Positions 1 through 8,718 are shown, numbered from the stretch's first letter. The stretch: 35,759 nucleotides of DNA from Halobacteriales archaeon QS_3_64_16 (GCA_003021705.1 PXRJ01000031.1:50473-86231), one strand, 5' to 3'. Numbers and translations are program-made. Notes: generated by a model not told the origin, from the sequence alone.

Positions 1-174
1 CTCGGAGAGTAGGCCAAGCAGCGCGCCGAACTCGACGGCGACGAGTAGGAGTACGCCGACGAGCCAGATCGCAGCGGGGCGGGGCTGGGCAGCGATGCGA
101 CCGGTGAGCGGTACGTCCTCGGTGCTCTCGTCGGCGTCCTCGACGTTCTCACTATCGTTCGATGAAGTACTCAT
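1..174 (-). CDS. Dipeptide ABC transporter permease DppC-like, N-terminus (partial)
   Basis: The reading frame runs from an ATG at 174 to the window edge without a stop, giving 58 codons. An acidic hydrophilic N-terminus of about 25 residues, rich in D, E and S, is followed by LTGRIAAQPRPAAIW and the start of a hydrophobic segment, as in the N-terminus of a second inner permease subunit. It starts 3 nt after the stop of the upstream DppB-like gene, so the two are probably translationally coupled, and in DppABCDF operons DppC follows DppB. The role (second half of the peptide channel) is inferred mostly from position. The acidic extension before the first membrane segment is common in haloarchaeal DppC proteins. 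The rest of the gene and the expected ATPases lie outside the window. Confidence 0.75.
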   Translation of the reverse strand, partial: MSTSSNDSENVEDADESTEDVPLTGRIAAQPRPAAIWLVGVLLLVAVEFGALLGLLSE

Positions 175-177
175 GTG

Positions 178-1212
178 TTACTCGTATCCGATCCGGGGAT
201 CGATGAGGGTATACAGGAAGTCCTGTAGGACGTTCGTCGCCACGAGCACGAGGATGAAAATGAACGTTATCGAGCCCACTAATGGCAGATCGGCGTTCTG
301 TATCGCCGTGTAGAACAGGTAGCCAAGCCCGTTGATCGCGAAGACGACTTCGACGACTACCGACCCGCCGATCAACAAAAAGGCCTCGCCGGTGATGATC
401 GGCACGAGGGGGATGAGCGCGTTTCGGAAGACGTGTTTCCAGACGATCGCCCGCTCGGGAACGCCTTTCGCCCGGGCGGTCTCGACGTAATTCGAGTTGA
501 TCGTCTCCAGGACGGCGGTACGGCCGATACGCATCTCGTTGCCCATCGACGCCGAGCCGAGCACGAGTGCGGCTGGCGCGACGGCCTTCAGCGCGCCGAT
601 CAACCCGTTGGTCCAGGCACTCGTGTTCGTGAGCAGTCCCATCGGCTCACTGAAGAAGGACAGATCCGGCGGTGTCACGATGTTCGTCTCGACGATCCAG
701 GACTCCCAACTGAACCCGAATAGTTCCTGGGACTGGGAGAGCACGGCGACAAGGATGATCGCGAGCCAGAAGTTCGGCATCGCCCGCCAGATGATCCCGC
801 CGAAAGACGCGAAGTAGTCGCCACCAGTATTGGGATTGAGTCCCGCATAGAAGCCGAGTGGAATCCCGATGACGATAGCGATGAGCACCGACCAGATGCC
901 GAGCCAGATCGTCCGTGGCGCGTAGATCAGGATGAGTTCGTAGGCCGGCGTCCCCCGGGCGATAACCCAGGACTGGCCGAGATCGAAGGTGAGCAGATCA
1001 ACCATGAACTCGATATACTGCTGCCAGAGCGGTTGGGTCAAGCCGAGCTGCTCGCGGATCCGCGCGATCCCTTCTGGGTTATTTAACCCGACGATCGCCG
1101 CCGCCGGGTCGATGGGTCCAAGCCGGATCACCATGAACACGATCGTCATCCCGGTGATCGTCACCGGGACCATCAGTAGTACTCGCTTGAGGAAATACCG
1201 CCACCGGCTCAC
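178..1212 (-). CDS. Peptide/nickel-type ABC transporter permease (DppB family)
   Basis: This 344-residue integral membrane protein has the usual length and layout of DppB/OppB: an N-terminal helix (about residues 9-30), a large extracytoplasmic segment with the QLGLTQPLWQQY motif near residue 58, then five more membrane segments. The cytoplasmic EAA loop that contacts the ATPase is clear at about residues 244-269 (ETARAKGVPERAIVWKHVFR). The start is a GTG at 1212, supported by a strong Shine-Dalgarno GGAGGTGA about 5 nt upstream, which is notable because most genes here look leaderless. It follows the solute-binding protein gene after 186 nt and is followed almost directly by a DppC-like gene, so it is probably one half of the channel of an oligopeptide or dipeptide importer. 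The substrate cannot be determined from sequence. Confidence 0.92.
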   Translation of the reverse strand: MSRWRYFLKRVLLMVPVTITGMTIVFMVIRLGPIDPAAAIVGLNNPEGIARIREQLGLTQPLWQQYIEFMVDLLTFDLGQSWVIARGTPAYELILIYAPRTIWLGIWSVLIAIVIGIPLGFYAGLNPNTGGDYFASFGGIIWRAMPNFWLAIILVAVLSQSQELFGFSWESWIVETNIVTPPDLSFFSEPMGLLTNTSAWTNGLIGALKAVAPAALVLGSASMGNEMRIGRTAVLETINSNYVETARAKGVPERAIVWKHVFRNALIPLVPIITGEAFLLIGGSVVVEVVFAINGLGYLFYTAIQNADLPLVGSITFIFILVLVATNVLQDFLYTLIDPRIGYE

Positions 1213-1390
1213 GAGTTCACCTCCGCGCGAACGATCCGCATTGACTCCCGGTGGACGATATCCACTGTTAGGCCTTTCGTTTCCATAGGTGCGAATACTG
1301 CCATACGTCGGTCGAATCGCTCCCCCTCGAACGCCGGCCCCATCAAGCCAAAGCCCGTCGAAGCCGATCGATGCGGTCGGTCCGATCGCG

Positions 1391-1407
1391 GGTAGCCGTT
1401 AGCTACC
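1391..1407. other. Short hairpin at the end of the peptide-binding protein gene
   Basis: A perfect 6-bp inverted repeat (GGTAGC / GCTACC) with a 5-nt loop contains the stop codon of the solute-binding protein gene (1399-1401, minus strand). It lies between the binding-protein and permease genes. Such a stem could stabilise the 3' end of the upstream message or reduce read-through, giving more binding protein than permease. There is no T-tract next to it, so it is not a convincing terminator. Confidence 0.35.
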
Positions 1408-3315
1408 GTTACCGCTGCCACCGCTCTCTCCACCACCGCCGCCACCGCGATCCGCCGCGATCCTCACGTCGTCGAATTTCTGTCGGCTCGGGCCCATCGC
1501 GCCATAGGGCGGGATATCGACCCAGTCGTAGGAGTAGCGCTGATCCCACTGGTGGTACACGTTGACGAAGGCGACGTCTTCCCAGTTGGCCTCCTCTATC
1601 TGCACGTAGGCTTGATCGCGTGTCTGCTGGGCCTGGTCGGTCGGTGCCTGGTTATCGACGACCGTCTCGTAGGCGTCGATAGCCTGTTGGGCGGCCGAGC
1701 CGTTCTCCTGTGACCAGTTGAGATAGGAGATCGGGGCCTCCATTGAGGTGTCGGTCTGGGGCGGGTTGAGCAACTGCAGGAAGTTATCGGGCGCGGGCCA
1801 GTCGGCGATCCACCCGAGCGTGTAGACCTCCAGTTGACCATTGCGACCCCGCTGGAGCAGCGTCGAGAAATCCGCGCTTTGGATCTGCATGTCGATGTGG
1901 GCCTGCCGGAGCTGATCGCGGAGGATCTGCCCGGCCTGTGTCCAGGTATCCGAGGACGCATAATCCGTCCACTGGACTGTGAATTGATTGTTCGGGCCGT
2001 AACCGGCCTCCTCCATGACCTGTTTGGCCTGCTGGATCTGTGTCTTATTGTAGCCGTAGGGATAGCTGTTCTTCGCGTGTTGCTCGTAGGCTTGTGCCCC
2101 GCCGGGGTAGATCGAGGGGGGTGTGAGGTGGTAGGCCGGAGCGCCGGTACCCTTGAAGACCTGATCGACGATCAGTTGCTGGTTAGTCACGTACGCGAAG
2201 GCCTGCCGGACGGGTTTGGGCACCTTCGCCATGTTGAACCCCAGATAGTAGCTGTTGATCGGGGTGATGTGATAGTAGTCCATCGTCGCCCCGTTCCGAA
2301 CCGGGCCGTAGGTCCCGAAACTCTGTGCGCCCTCCTCGCGTTCGACGCTCAGCTTCTCGGGGTTGTACTGGGTGAGCGGGAGGCTCGGGCTGAACAGCGA
2401 GTCGACGTTCTGGTTCATCGCGTAGTTGTAGATTGCCGAGGAATCGGAGATGACCTGCCAGTGGACGCCGGCGATCGAGGCGGACTCGCCGTGGTAGTTC
2501 TCGAAGCGGGTGACCGATGCCTCGGTGCCCTGCTGCCAGTTCTCGAGCTGGAAGGGACCGGCACCGACCGGGTTGTCCGAGGAGAAGTCGGTGTACTCGA
2601 TCTCGCCCTCGGTCCCCGGGATGTCGCCGACGAGGCCCTCGGGGACGGCGGCGAAGGCAGTGTAGGCGAGCATCTCGAGCGTCGCGTGAAACGGCGCGCT
2701 GAGCTGGATGCGAAGGGTCCGATCGTCGACCGCCTCGACGTTCATCGAGCCGGGCTGGTAGGTGCCCTCCCTATCGGTCTCTGCCTCTACACCCAGTGAA
2801 TCGAGGATGAAATACGCTCGACTCGAGTTCTCCGAGCCGGCGAGGCGCTCGAAGGCATATGCGAAGTCCTGTGCCCGGACCGGATCGCCGTTGTGGAACT
2901 GTGCGCCTTCTTTGAGCGTGAGCGTATAGGTCGTGAAGTCCTCCGAGACCTGATAGTCGCTCGCGAGCAACGGCCCGACGGCCGTGTTCGCCTCGGGGTA
3001 GTTCATCAGCCCGTCGAACATCTGCTGGATGACGATCCCCGAGGCGGTGTCGGTCGCGGCGATCGGATCGAAGGTGGTGATCGAGGAGTTCATCAGCTCC
3101 AAGGTCTTCGAAGGGTCGGCCTCGATCCGTCGTTGACTTCCACCGCCACCGCTACCGTTCGTACCACCCGTGTCGTTACTAGCCTGGCCGCCGTTGCCGT
3201 TCCCACTACCACCGCCGCCACCGCCGCCGGAACAACCGGCCAGCGCGGCCGCTGCTGCGGTGCTACCGGTTGCCTGGAGGAAGCGACGACGGGACAGGTC
3301 TGAATCATCCGTCAT
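1399..3315 (-). CDS. Peptide ABC transporter substrate-binding lipoprotein (SBP family 5)
   Basis: This 638-residue protein is a family 5 extracellular solute-binding protein (DppA/OppA type). It carries a twin-arginine signal (SRRRFLQATG, residues 8-17), a hydrophobic Ala-rich stretch and a lipobox ending at Cys28, so it is exported folded by Tat and lipid-anchored. A Gly/Ser/Asn-rich tether of about 40 residues follows, then the family fold with recognisable segments such as FHNGDPVRAQDFAYAFERL and TDTSMEAPISYLNW. The tail is also glycine-rich. The frame stays open upstream, but the ATG at 3315 places the Tat motif correctly and lies about 26 nt after a TATA-like box, suggesting a leaderless message. 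It heads the operon with the DppB- and DppC-like permeases. The peptide class bound is unknown. Confidence 0.92.
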   Translation of the reverse strand: MTDDSDLSRRRFLQATGSTAAAAALAGCSGGGGGGGSGNGNGGQASNDTGGTNGSGGGGSQRRIEADPSKTLELMNSSITTFDPIAATDTASGIVIQQMFDGLMNYPEANTAVGPLLASDYQVSEDFTTYTLTLKEGAQFHNGDPVRAQDFAYAFERLAGSENSSRAYFILDSLGVEAETDREGTYQPGSMNVEAVDDRTLRIQLSAPFHATLEMLAYTAFAAVPEGLVGDIPGTEGEIEYTDFSSDNPVGAGPFQLENWQQGTEASVTRFENYHGESASIAGVHWQVISDSSAIYNYAMNQNVDSLFSPSLPLTQYNPEKLSVEREEGAQSFGTYGPVRNGATMDYYHITPINSYYLGFNMAKVPKPVRQAFAYVTNQQLIVDQVFKGTGAPAYHLTPPSIYPGGAQAYEQHAKNSYPYGYNKTQIQQAKQVMEEAGYGPNNQFTVQWTDYASSDTWTQAGQILRDQLRQAHIDMQIQSADFSTLLQRGRNGQLEVYTLGWIADWPAPDNFLQLLNPPQTDTSMEAPISYLNWSQENGSAAQQAIDAYETVVDNQAPTDQAQQTRDQAYVQIEEANWEDVAFVNVYHQWDQRYSYDWVDIPPYGAMGPSRQKFDDVRIAADRGGGGGGESGGSGNGS

Positions 3316-3340
3316 TCGGGTGAGGTATCCGATCCTTCGT

Positions 3341-3348
3341 AATAAACT
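3341..3348 (-). promoter_or_regulatory. TATA-like box for the peptide importer operon
   Basis: On the minus strand this reads AGTTTATT, about 26-30 nt upstream of the ATG at 3315. That spacing fits a leaderless haloarchaeal transcript starting at the start codon. Confidence 0.5.
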
Positions 3349-3697
3349 TGCCGTCATGCGGTGGTTTGAAGTAGTATGATCGACTCCCGCGGCCACAGCT
3401 ATCGTCGCTGCCGACCTGACATAGCCTTACGCTGGCCGTCTCGATTCCGCTCGTCGAACCGGCGACGATCCGTCGTCTTACCTCTCCCCGCGAGGCCAGA
3501 ACGCGGTGAGTCACGAGCGATCGGACGGTGTGGCGGCCTCGCGGTACCGGCCTTCGACGGCGAGGCGAGCGATCGCTACTGCGAGGCGACCGACGAGCGG
3601 GTGAGGCGGCGGCGATCGGTGGAGCGACGATTCGAAATCCTCACTATGGGCCTGTAGGGAGAACGAAGACATGTAATGGTCCCGTTGTTTCGGAGGG
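3349..3697. other. Divergent intergenic region without a recognisable gene
   Basis: This GC-rich stretch separates the divergent peptide-importer operon and the small gene at 3728. Apart from the two TATA-like boxes at its edges, I see no RNA gene, long repeat or conserved coding frame. The open frames here are arginine-rich and of the type expected by chance in GC-rich DNA. Confidence 0.4.
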
Positions 3698-3705
3698 TTT
3701 ATATT
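3698..3705 (+). promoter_or_regulatory. TATA box for the 55-aa gene
   Basis: TTTATATT is centred about 27 nt upstream of the ATG at 3728. The spacing predicts transcription starting at or next to the start codon and helps choose this ATG over the upstream in-frame one at 3704. Confidence 0.65.
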
Positions 3706-3727
3706 GGATGTTAGGCAATGTCACAGT

Positions 3728-3895
3728 ATGGTGCCGGACACGGCCGCGGCGTCGGATTCGGTGGAGGGTGAGGTGATGACTGCGGTCGACGGTAACGGCG
3801 GGGCCGCGGATGTCGTCATTGCCGATATCTCCCGCGAGGAGGCCTGGCTATCCCTTCCGCTCGCCGAGGCCGCCTCGATTCCGGAGTGGCGTTAA
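3728..3895 (+). CDS. Small haloarchaeal protein, DUF7556-like
   Basis: This 55-residue acidic protein begins MVPDTAAASD and ends with DVVIADISREEAWLSLPLAE followed by AASIPEWR. The VIADISREEAWLS segment and the short C-terminal EWR tail match what I recall of a conserved haloarchaeal family of this size (DUF7556), whose function is not known. It has no signal peptide, membrane segment or cysteines. The start is chosen because a good TATA box lies 27 nt upstream, whereas the longer in-frame version would begin inside that promoter. It is monocistronic: the next gene, polC, begins more than 360 nt later beyond a repeat. The family name is from memory; the coding call rests on the promoter spacing and the acidic composition. 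Confidence 0.7.
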   Translation: MVPDTAAASDSVEGEVMTAVDGNGGAADVVIADISREEAWLSLPLAEAASIPEWR

Positions 3896-3908
3896 TCCCG
3901 CACGCACC

Positions 3909-4002
3909 TTTTTCCTGGCGTCCTCGCGCGCCTACGGCGCGCTGCGGGGCCAGCAAAAATCTGCACCAAAAATACGGACGAGCGCCACCGGCGCTCGTCC
4001 GT
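3909..4002 (+). repeat. Stem-loop repeat, copy A
   Basis: Nested inverted repeats. The outer arms at 3909-3919 and 3949-3959 (T5 side CCTGGC, A5 side GCCAGC) pair with one mismatch. They enclose a GC-rich hairpin with a 7-bp perfect stem (3926-3932 and 3936-3942, loop TAC). Next comes TCTGCACCAAAA (3960-3971), shared with copy B, and then a perfect 13-bp hairpin. The T-rich arm, TCCTCGC loop start, GCTGCGG loop end and A-rich arm follow the same plan as the copy at 34483. Confidence 0.6.
3974..4002. repeat. Perfect 13-bp hairpin
   Basis: ACGGACGAGCGCC (3974-3986) pairs perfectly with 3990-4002 around a 3-nt ACC loop. It lies in non-coding DNA between the 55-aa gene and polC. It may be the 3' part of repeat copy A, a bidirectional transcription barrier, or a folded RNA element. 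There is no T-tract on the plus side. Confidence 0.6.
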
Positions 4003-4256
4003 GCGGACTACAGGGCTGCCGAAGACCGCCTACCGGCTGGCTCCCCTTGCAACGCGCTATAGCTGCCGGTTGGTCGGATGTCGTTGCGCTATCGTGGTCG
4101 GCTGATCGGATGACACCGTAGGGTAGTACGGAAGGGTTTTTTGTCGATACCGTCCATCCCACTCAGTATGTGCCGTCGCGCTGCTGCGATTGAACGGGGA
4201 ACTTCCTTTGATCCAAAACGGAGTGAGCGAGTCAGTATCGATCGAAGCGGCATCGA

Positions 4257-7200
4257 ATGCAGCGAGCGAGTGACGGCGACCGCGTGCCAGTCGTGAGCGA
4301 CAGCGACGCGGGCGAGGACGTCGCGCTGTCCCCGGCCGACGAGCGTTACTTCGGGGACATCGAGAAGCAGTTAGACCAAGCGCTCGCGATCGCTGAACAG
4401 GCCAAAGAGAACGGTGGAGACCCGAGTCCCGACGTCGAGATCCCGGTCGCGAAGGACATGGCCGATCGGGTCGAGAACCTGCTCGAGATCGAGGGGGTCG
4501 CCGCGCGCGTGCGCGAACTCGAAGGCGAGATGGGTCGGGAGGAGGCCGCCCTCGCGCTCGCCCGCGATTTCGCGGAAGGGCGGGTCGGGGACTACGAGAC
4601 CCGCGCGGGCAAAGTCGAGGGCGCGGTCCGCACCGCCGTTGCTCTGCTCACCGAGGGGGTAGTCGCCGCGCCGATCGAGGGCATCGATGGCGTGGAGTTC
4701 GTCGAGGACGGGAACAGGGAATTCGTTCGGGTGTACTACGCCGGGCCGATCCGATCGGCAGGGGGTACCGCCCAGGCGCTATCGGTGCTCGTCGCCGATT
4801 ACACTCGAACCCTCCTTGGACTGAATGGCTACGAACCGCGCACACAGGAAGTCGAGCGCTACGCCGAGGAAGTCGAACTGTACGACTCGACGACCGGCCT
4901 ACAGTACAGCCCTAAGAAAAAAGAGACCAGATTCATCGCCCGGCACTGTCCGGTGATGCTCGATGGGGAGGCCACCGGTGACGAGGAGGTCTCGGGCTAT
5001 CGCGATCTCGAGCGGGTGGCGACGAACAAGCCCCGCGGCGGGATGTGTCTCGTGCTCGCGGAGGGTATCGCTCAGAAAGCCCCGAAAATAAAGCGCTATA
5101 CCTCCCAGCTCGACGAACTCGACTGGCCCTGGCTCGACGATCTCATCGCCGGCACGATCGGCGAGGAGTCGGGAGAAAAGGAAAACGATGCTGAGACGCC
5201 GGAAGCAACCGAGGGCGAGGAGAACTCGGAGGACCCCGATGATCGCGCCGACGAGGACACTACAGAGGCGAACGACACGGACGGAGACGACGGTAACGAC
5301 GACCGGGGCGAACTGAGAACCGCACCCCGACCCGAACCCTCCGAGAAGTATTTGAGGGATCTGATCGCCGGCCGGCCGGTTTTCGGACACCCTTCCGAGC
5401 CCGGCGGCTTTCGGCTACGCTACGGGCGCGCGCGGAATCACGGCTTCGCGACGGCTGGGGTCCACCCCGCGACGATGCACCTGGTCGACGACTTCCTGGC
5501 GACCGGTACCCAGATCAAGACCGAACGGCCGGGCAAGGCAGCGGGGGTCGTCCCGGTCGATTCGATCGACGGCCCAACTGTCAAACTCGCGAACGGCGAC
5601 GTCAGGCGGATCGACGACCCCGAAGAGGCACTGGAAGTCAGGAACGGCGTCGAAGCCATCCTCGACCTCGGGGAGTACCTAGTGAACTACGGCGAGTTCC
5701 TGGAGAACAACCATCCCCTCGCGCCGGCGTCCTATACCGTCGAGTGGTGGCTCCAAGACTTCGCAGCGGCAGGCGGGGATGCTCAGGCCATCGAGGATTC
5801 GGCGCGGATCGACGTTACCGATCCCGGCGCGCAGCGAGCCATCGAGTGGGCGCGCGAGTACGACGCTCCCTTGCACCCCGCGTATACCTACCTGTGGCAC
5901 GACCTCTCGGTCGAGAGCTTCGAAACCCTCCGTGAAGCCGTCGGGGCAGGCGAGCTATCCGATCGGCTCTACGTCGCGGATACCTCCGAGGTGCGCGGCG
6001 CGCTCGAAACCCTGCTCGTCCCCCACACCCAGGGCGTCGAGCGGGAGGTGGAGGACGGAGAGAGGATCGGAAAGTGGATCGGGATCCCCGACGGCCCGGC
6101 GCTCGCGCTCCGCGCGTCCCTGGGGTTCGGCGTGGGTACGGATGGAAACGCGGACGGGGAGGCGGATAACAGCGACGGCGAGGAGGGGTCGATCGCTACC
6201 GACGTGCTGGCGGCCGACGGTGGCGGTCTCTCGGCGGCGGCCCGCGGACACGACGACGCAATGGGCGCGGTCGCCGAGACCGCTCCCTTCGCGATCCAGG
6301 AGCGCGCGCCCACGAGAATCGGTAATCGGATGGGTAGGCCCGAAAAATCCGAGAAACGCGAGCTGAGCCCCGCAGTTCATACACTCTTTCCGATCGGCGA
6401 GGCCGGGGGCAACCAGCGCGACGTTACGAAAGCCACCGACCACAGCGCGGAACGCGGAGCGAAACCGGGCGAGATCGGTGTGCAACTCGGCCGACGGGAG
6501 TGCACCCAGTGTGGAACCGAGACCTTCCGAACGCGCTGTCCCGAGGACGACTGTGGGGGCTGGACGGAGCCGGCCTACGAGTGTCCCGACTGCGAGATCA
6601 CGGTCACGCCCCATGAGAGCGGGACTGTAGAGTGCCCGCGCTGTGGTGAGGAAGCGTCTTCGACCGCGTGGCGGACGGTAGACCTCAAGAGCGAATATCG
6701 AAACGCTCTCGAGTCCGTTGACGAGCGGGAGAACGCCTTCCCGATCCTCAAAGGCGTCAAGGGGCTCACCTCGACGCATAAGACCCCCGAGCCGATCGAG
6801 AAAGGCGTCCTCCGGGCCAAACACGGCGTTTCTACGTTCAAGGACGGCACCGTGCGCTACGACATGACCGACCTCCCAGTGACGAGCGTTAGACCTGCCG
6901 AACTCGACGTCTCGGTCGATCGCTTCCGCCAACTGGGCTACGAGGAAGACGTCCTGGGCGACCCGCTCCGCCACGATGATCAGCTCGTCGAACTCGAGGT
7001 CCAGGACGTCGTGCTCTCGGATGGGGCCGCCGACCATCTCCTGAAGACCGCGGCGTTCGTCGACGACTTGCTCGTGAACCACTACGATGCCGAGCCCTTC
7101 TACGAGCTCGACGATCGGGAGGAGTTGGTAGGCGAGCTCGTCTTCGGGATGGCCCCTCACACCTCCGCGGCGGTCGTCGGCCGGGTGGTCGGCTTTACGA

Positions 7201-8594
7201 ATGCTGCGGTCGGCTACGCTCATCCCTACTTCCACGCCGCGAAACGTCGGAACTGCTTCCATCCCGAGACGAAGCTCTGGTACGAAACGGAGGCGGGCTG
7301 GCAATACGGGACGATCGAGGAGCTGGTCGAAACCCACCTCGAGGATCCAACGGAGGACGACTTCGGCACGCTCGTGGAAGAACCGACGGAAGCGATCCGG
7401 GTCCCCTCGCTCGACGCCGACGGGGAACCGACTCGGGAGACGGTCGAAGCGGTATCGAAACATCCGGCCCCCGAGCACCTCGTAGAGATCGAAACGGCGG
7501 ATGGCCATTGCCTGACTGTCACCCCTGACCATACGATGCTCCGGCGAGCCAGCGGCGAGGGGAGTGGGATCGAGGAAGTCCGGGCGAGCGAGATAGCTGT
7601 TGGCGATCGGGTCCCGGCGTACGACGGCGGCGAAACCACGACGATGACCCGGGCCGTAGGTGCCAAGAATGGTGAGGCGACCGTCGCCGATGGCGGCGAC
7701 GGCGACCAGAACGAGGACGGCGGCCGAAACAACCCCCCATTATCGGAAGTGACCCGCGTCGAGATCGTCGAATCGGAATCGGAACACGTCTACTGCCTTA
7801 CCGTCCCGACCCATCGAGTCGCGGTAAACGGTATCTATGCCGCGCAGTGCGACGGTGACGAAGATTGCGTGATGTTGCTCATGGACGGTCTGCTGAACTT
7901 CAGCAAATCTTTCTTGCCTGATAAACGTGGCGGAAAAATGGACGCTCCTTTGGTGATGTCATCGCGGATCGACCCGGCCGAGATCGACGACGAGGCCCAC
8001 AACATGGACGTGGCCGAGGCCTATCCCCGGGGGTTCTACGAGGCGACCCGGGCGATGGCAGATCCCGGGGAGGTCGAGATCACTGTCGCCGAGGAAAGCG
8101 TCGGCACCCCCTCGCAGTACACCGGCTTTCGCCACACCCACGACACCTCGAACATCGCCTTGGGGCCTGACCTCTCGGCGTACAAGACGCTCGGGTCGAT
8201 GCTGAACAAGACCAACGCCCAGCTCGAGCTCGCGCGCAAGGCCCGGGCGGTCGACGAGACCGACGTCGCCGAACGGATCATCGAGTATCACTTCCTGCCC
8301 GACCTGATCGGCAATCTCCGGGCTTTTTCGCGCCAGGAGACCCGCTGTCTGGGCTGTGGGACGAAGTACCGCCGCGTGCCGCTGTCGGGCTCCTGTCGGG
8401 AGTGTGACGGCCGGGTGAACCTGACCGTGCACGAGGGGTCGGTGAAGAAGTACATCGAGACCGCGACGACGGTCGCCGAGGAGTACGACTGCCGGCCCTA
8501 CACGAAACAGCGCCTCGAGATCTTAGAGCGAAACATCGAATCCATCTTCGAGGACGACACCAACAAGCAATCGGGCATCGCGGACTTCATGTGA
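4257..8594 (+). CDS. polC: DNA polymerase D large subunit DP2, with an in-frame mini-intein
   Basis: This is the catalytic subunit of PolD, the archaeal replicative polymerase. The frame encodes 1445 residues, about 1247 after intein removal, which is typical for DP2. Recognisable parts are the N-terminal PADERYFGDIEKQLDQALAI, the segment EIPVAKDMADRVENLLEIEG, a zinc-binding region with several CxxC pairs (about residues 748-800), the catalytic segment AKRRN^CDGDEDCVMLLMD (caret marks the intein insertion; the DGDED aspartates bind metal), a C-terminal zinc motif (about 1363-1385) and a PCNA-binding-like tail QSGIADFM. Two acidic low-complexity inserts (about 302-358, and one near 628-645) are lineage-specific embellishments. 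The ATG at 4257 is the longest start; a GTG at 4293, giving MSDSDAGED, is equally plausible because conserved sequence starts only after it. Confidence 0.96.
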   Translation: MQRASDGDRVPVVSDSDAGEDVALSPADERYFGDIEKQLDQALAIAEQAKENGGDPSPDVEIPVAKDMADRVENLLEIEGVAARVRELEGEMGREEAALALARDFAEGRVGDYETRAGKVEGAVRTAVALLTEGVVAAPIEGIDGVEFVEDGNREFVRVYYAGPIRSAGGTAQALSVLVADYTRTLLGLNGYEPRTQEVERYAEEVELYDSTTGLQYSPKKKETRFIARHCPVMLDGEATGDEEVSGYRDLERVATNKPRGGMCLVLAEGIAQKAPKIKRYTSQLDELDWPWLDDLIAGTIGEESGEKENDAETPEATEGEENSEDPDDRADEDTTEANDTDGDDGNDDRGELRTAPRPEPSEKYLRDLIAGRPVFGHPSEPGGFRLRYGRARNHGFATAGVHPATMHLVDDFLATGTQIKTERPGKAAGVVPVDSIDGPTVKLANGDVRRIDDPEEALEVRNGVEAILDLGEYLVNYGEFLENNHPLAPASYTVEWWLQDFAAAGGDAQAIEDSARIDVTDPGAQRAIEWAREYDAPLHPAYTYLWHDLSVESFETLREAVGAGELSDRLYVADTSEVRGALETLLVPHTQGVEREVEDGERIGKWIGIPDGPALALRASLGFGVGTDGNADGEADNSDGEEGSIATDVLAADGGGLSAAARGHDDAMGAVAETAPFAIQERAPTRIGNRMGRPEKSEKRELSPAVHTLFPIGEAGGNQRDVTKATDHSAERGAKPGEIGVQLGRRECTQCGTETFRTRCPEDDCGGWTEPAYECPDCEITVTPHESGTVECPRCGEEASSTAWRTVDLKSEYRNALESVDERENAFPILKGVKGLTSTHKTPEPIEKGVLRAKHGVSTFKDGTVRYDMTDLPVTSVRPAELDVSVDRFRQLGYEEDVLGDPLRHDDQLVELEVQDVVLSDGAADHLLKTAAFVDDLLVNHYDAEPFYELDDREELVGELVFGMAPHTSAAVVGRVVGFTNAAVGYAHPYFHAAKRRNCFHPETKLWYETEAGWQYGTIEELVETHLEDPTEDDFGTLVEEPTEAIRVPSLDADGEPTRETVEAVSKHPAPEHLVEIETADGHCLTVTPDHTMLRRASGEGSGIEEVRASEIAVGDRVPAYDGGETTTMTRAVGAKNGEATVADGGDGDQNEDGGRNNPPLSEVTRVEIVESESEHVYCLTVPTHRVAVNGIYAAQCDGDEDCVMLLMDGLLNFSKSFLPDKRGGKMDAPLVMSSRIDPAEIDDEAHNMDVAEAYPRGFYEATRAMADPGEVEITVAEESVGTPSQYTGFRHTHDTSNIALGPDLSAYKTLGSMLNKTNAQLELARKARAVDETDVAERIIEYHFLPDLIGNLRAFSRQETRCLGCGTKYRRVPLSGSCRECDGRVNLTVHEGSVKKYIETATTVAEEYDCRPYTKQRLEILERNIESIFEDDTNKQSGIADFM
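7254..7847 (+). mobile_element. Mini-intein in PolD DP2, at the catalytic site
   Basis: Residues 1000-1197 (198 aa) interrupt the conserved AKRRN/CDGDED sequence. Block A starts at Cys1000 (CFHPETKLWYETEAGWQYGT), block B contains TVTPDHTML (T-x-x-H type), and the C-terminal blocks are HVYCLTVPTHRVAV followed by NGIYAAQ and then Cys+1. There is no DOD homing endonuclease; its place is taken by a short acidic, glycine-rich linker, so this is a minimal splicing element that can no longer home by itself. The usual penultimate His is Ala and the terminal Asn is Gln. A terminal Gln is known from PolII inteins of Pyrococcus and can splice. Cys serves as nucleophile at both junctions. The host polymerase should be inactive until splicing. 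Confidence 0.93.
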
Positions 8595-8718
8595 CGCTTC
8601 TCGATTTCTCGCACTGAGACACCTCTCACCGTTCGAACAATGGTCCGCTCGCAGAGAGCGTGTCGGTCGGCGGCGCGTGAGGTCGGCGGGTAGCCGATTC
8701 GTCCGCTGTGTGCGAGCG

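Noticed and set aside
1834..2799. 321-codon plus-strand frame inside the peptide-binding protein gene
   Set aside because: It is antisense to a clear Tat lipoprotein gene, has no promoter or recognisable motif, and is a codon-bias shadow.
3376..3657. Plus-strand 93-codon frame upstream of the 55-aa gene
   Set aside because: It has no promoter, an Arg/Ser-rich composition and no motif. It lies in the divergent promoter region.
5096..5390. Acidic low-complexity stretch in polC as a second intein or a frameshift
   Set aside because: The frame is continuous and lacks intein blocks. Asp/Glu-rich inserts are common in haloarchaeal replication proteins.
5955..7532. Long 525-codon open frame on the minus strand across polC
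   Set aside because: It is antisense to conserved polymerase sequence and the intein. Its Arg/Val-rich composition is the usual mirror of GC-rich acidic coding DNA.
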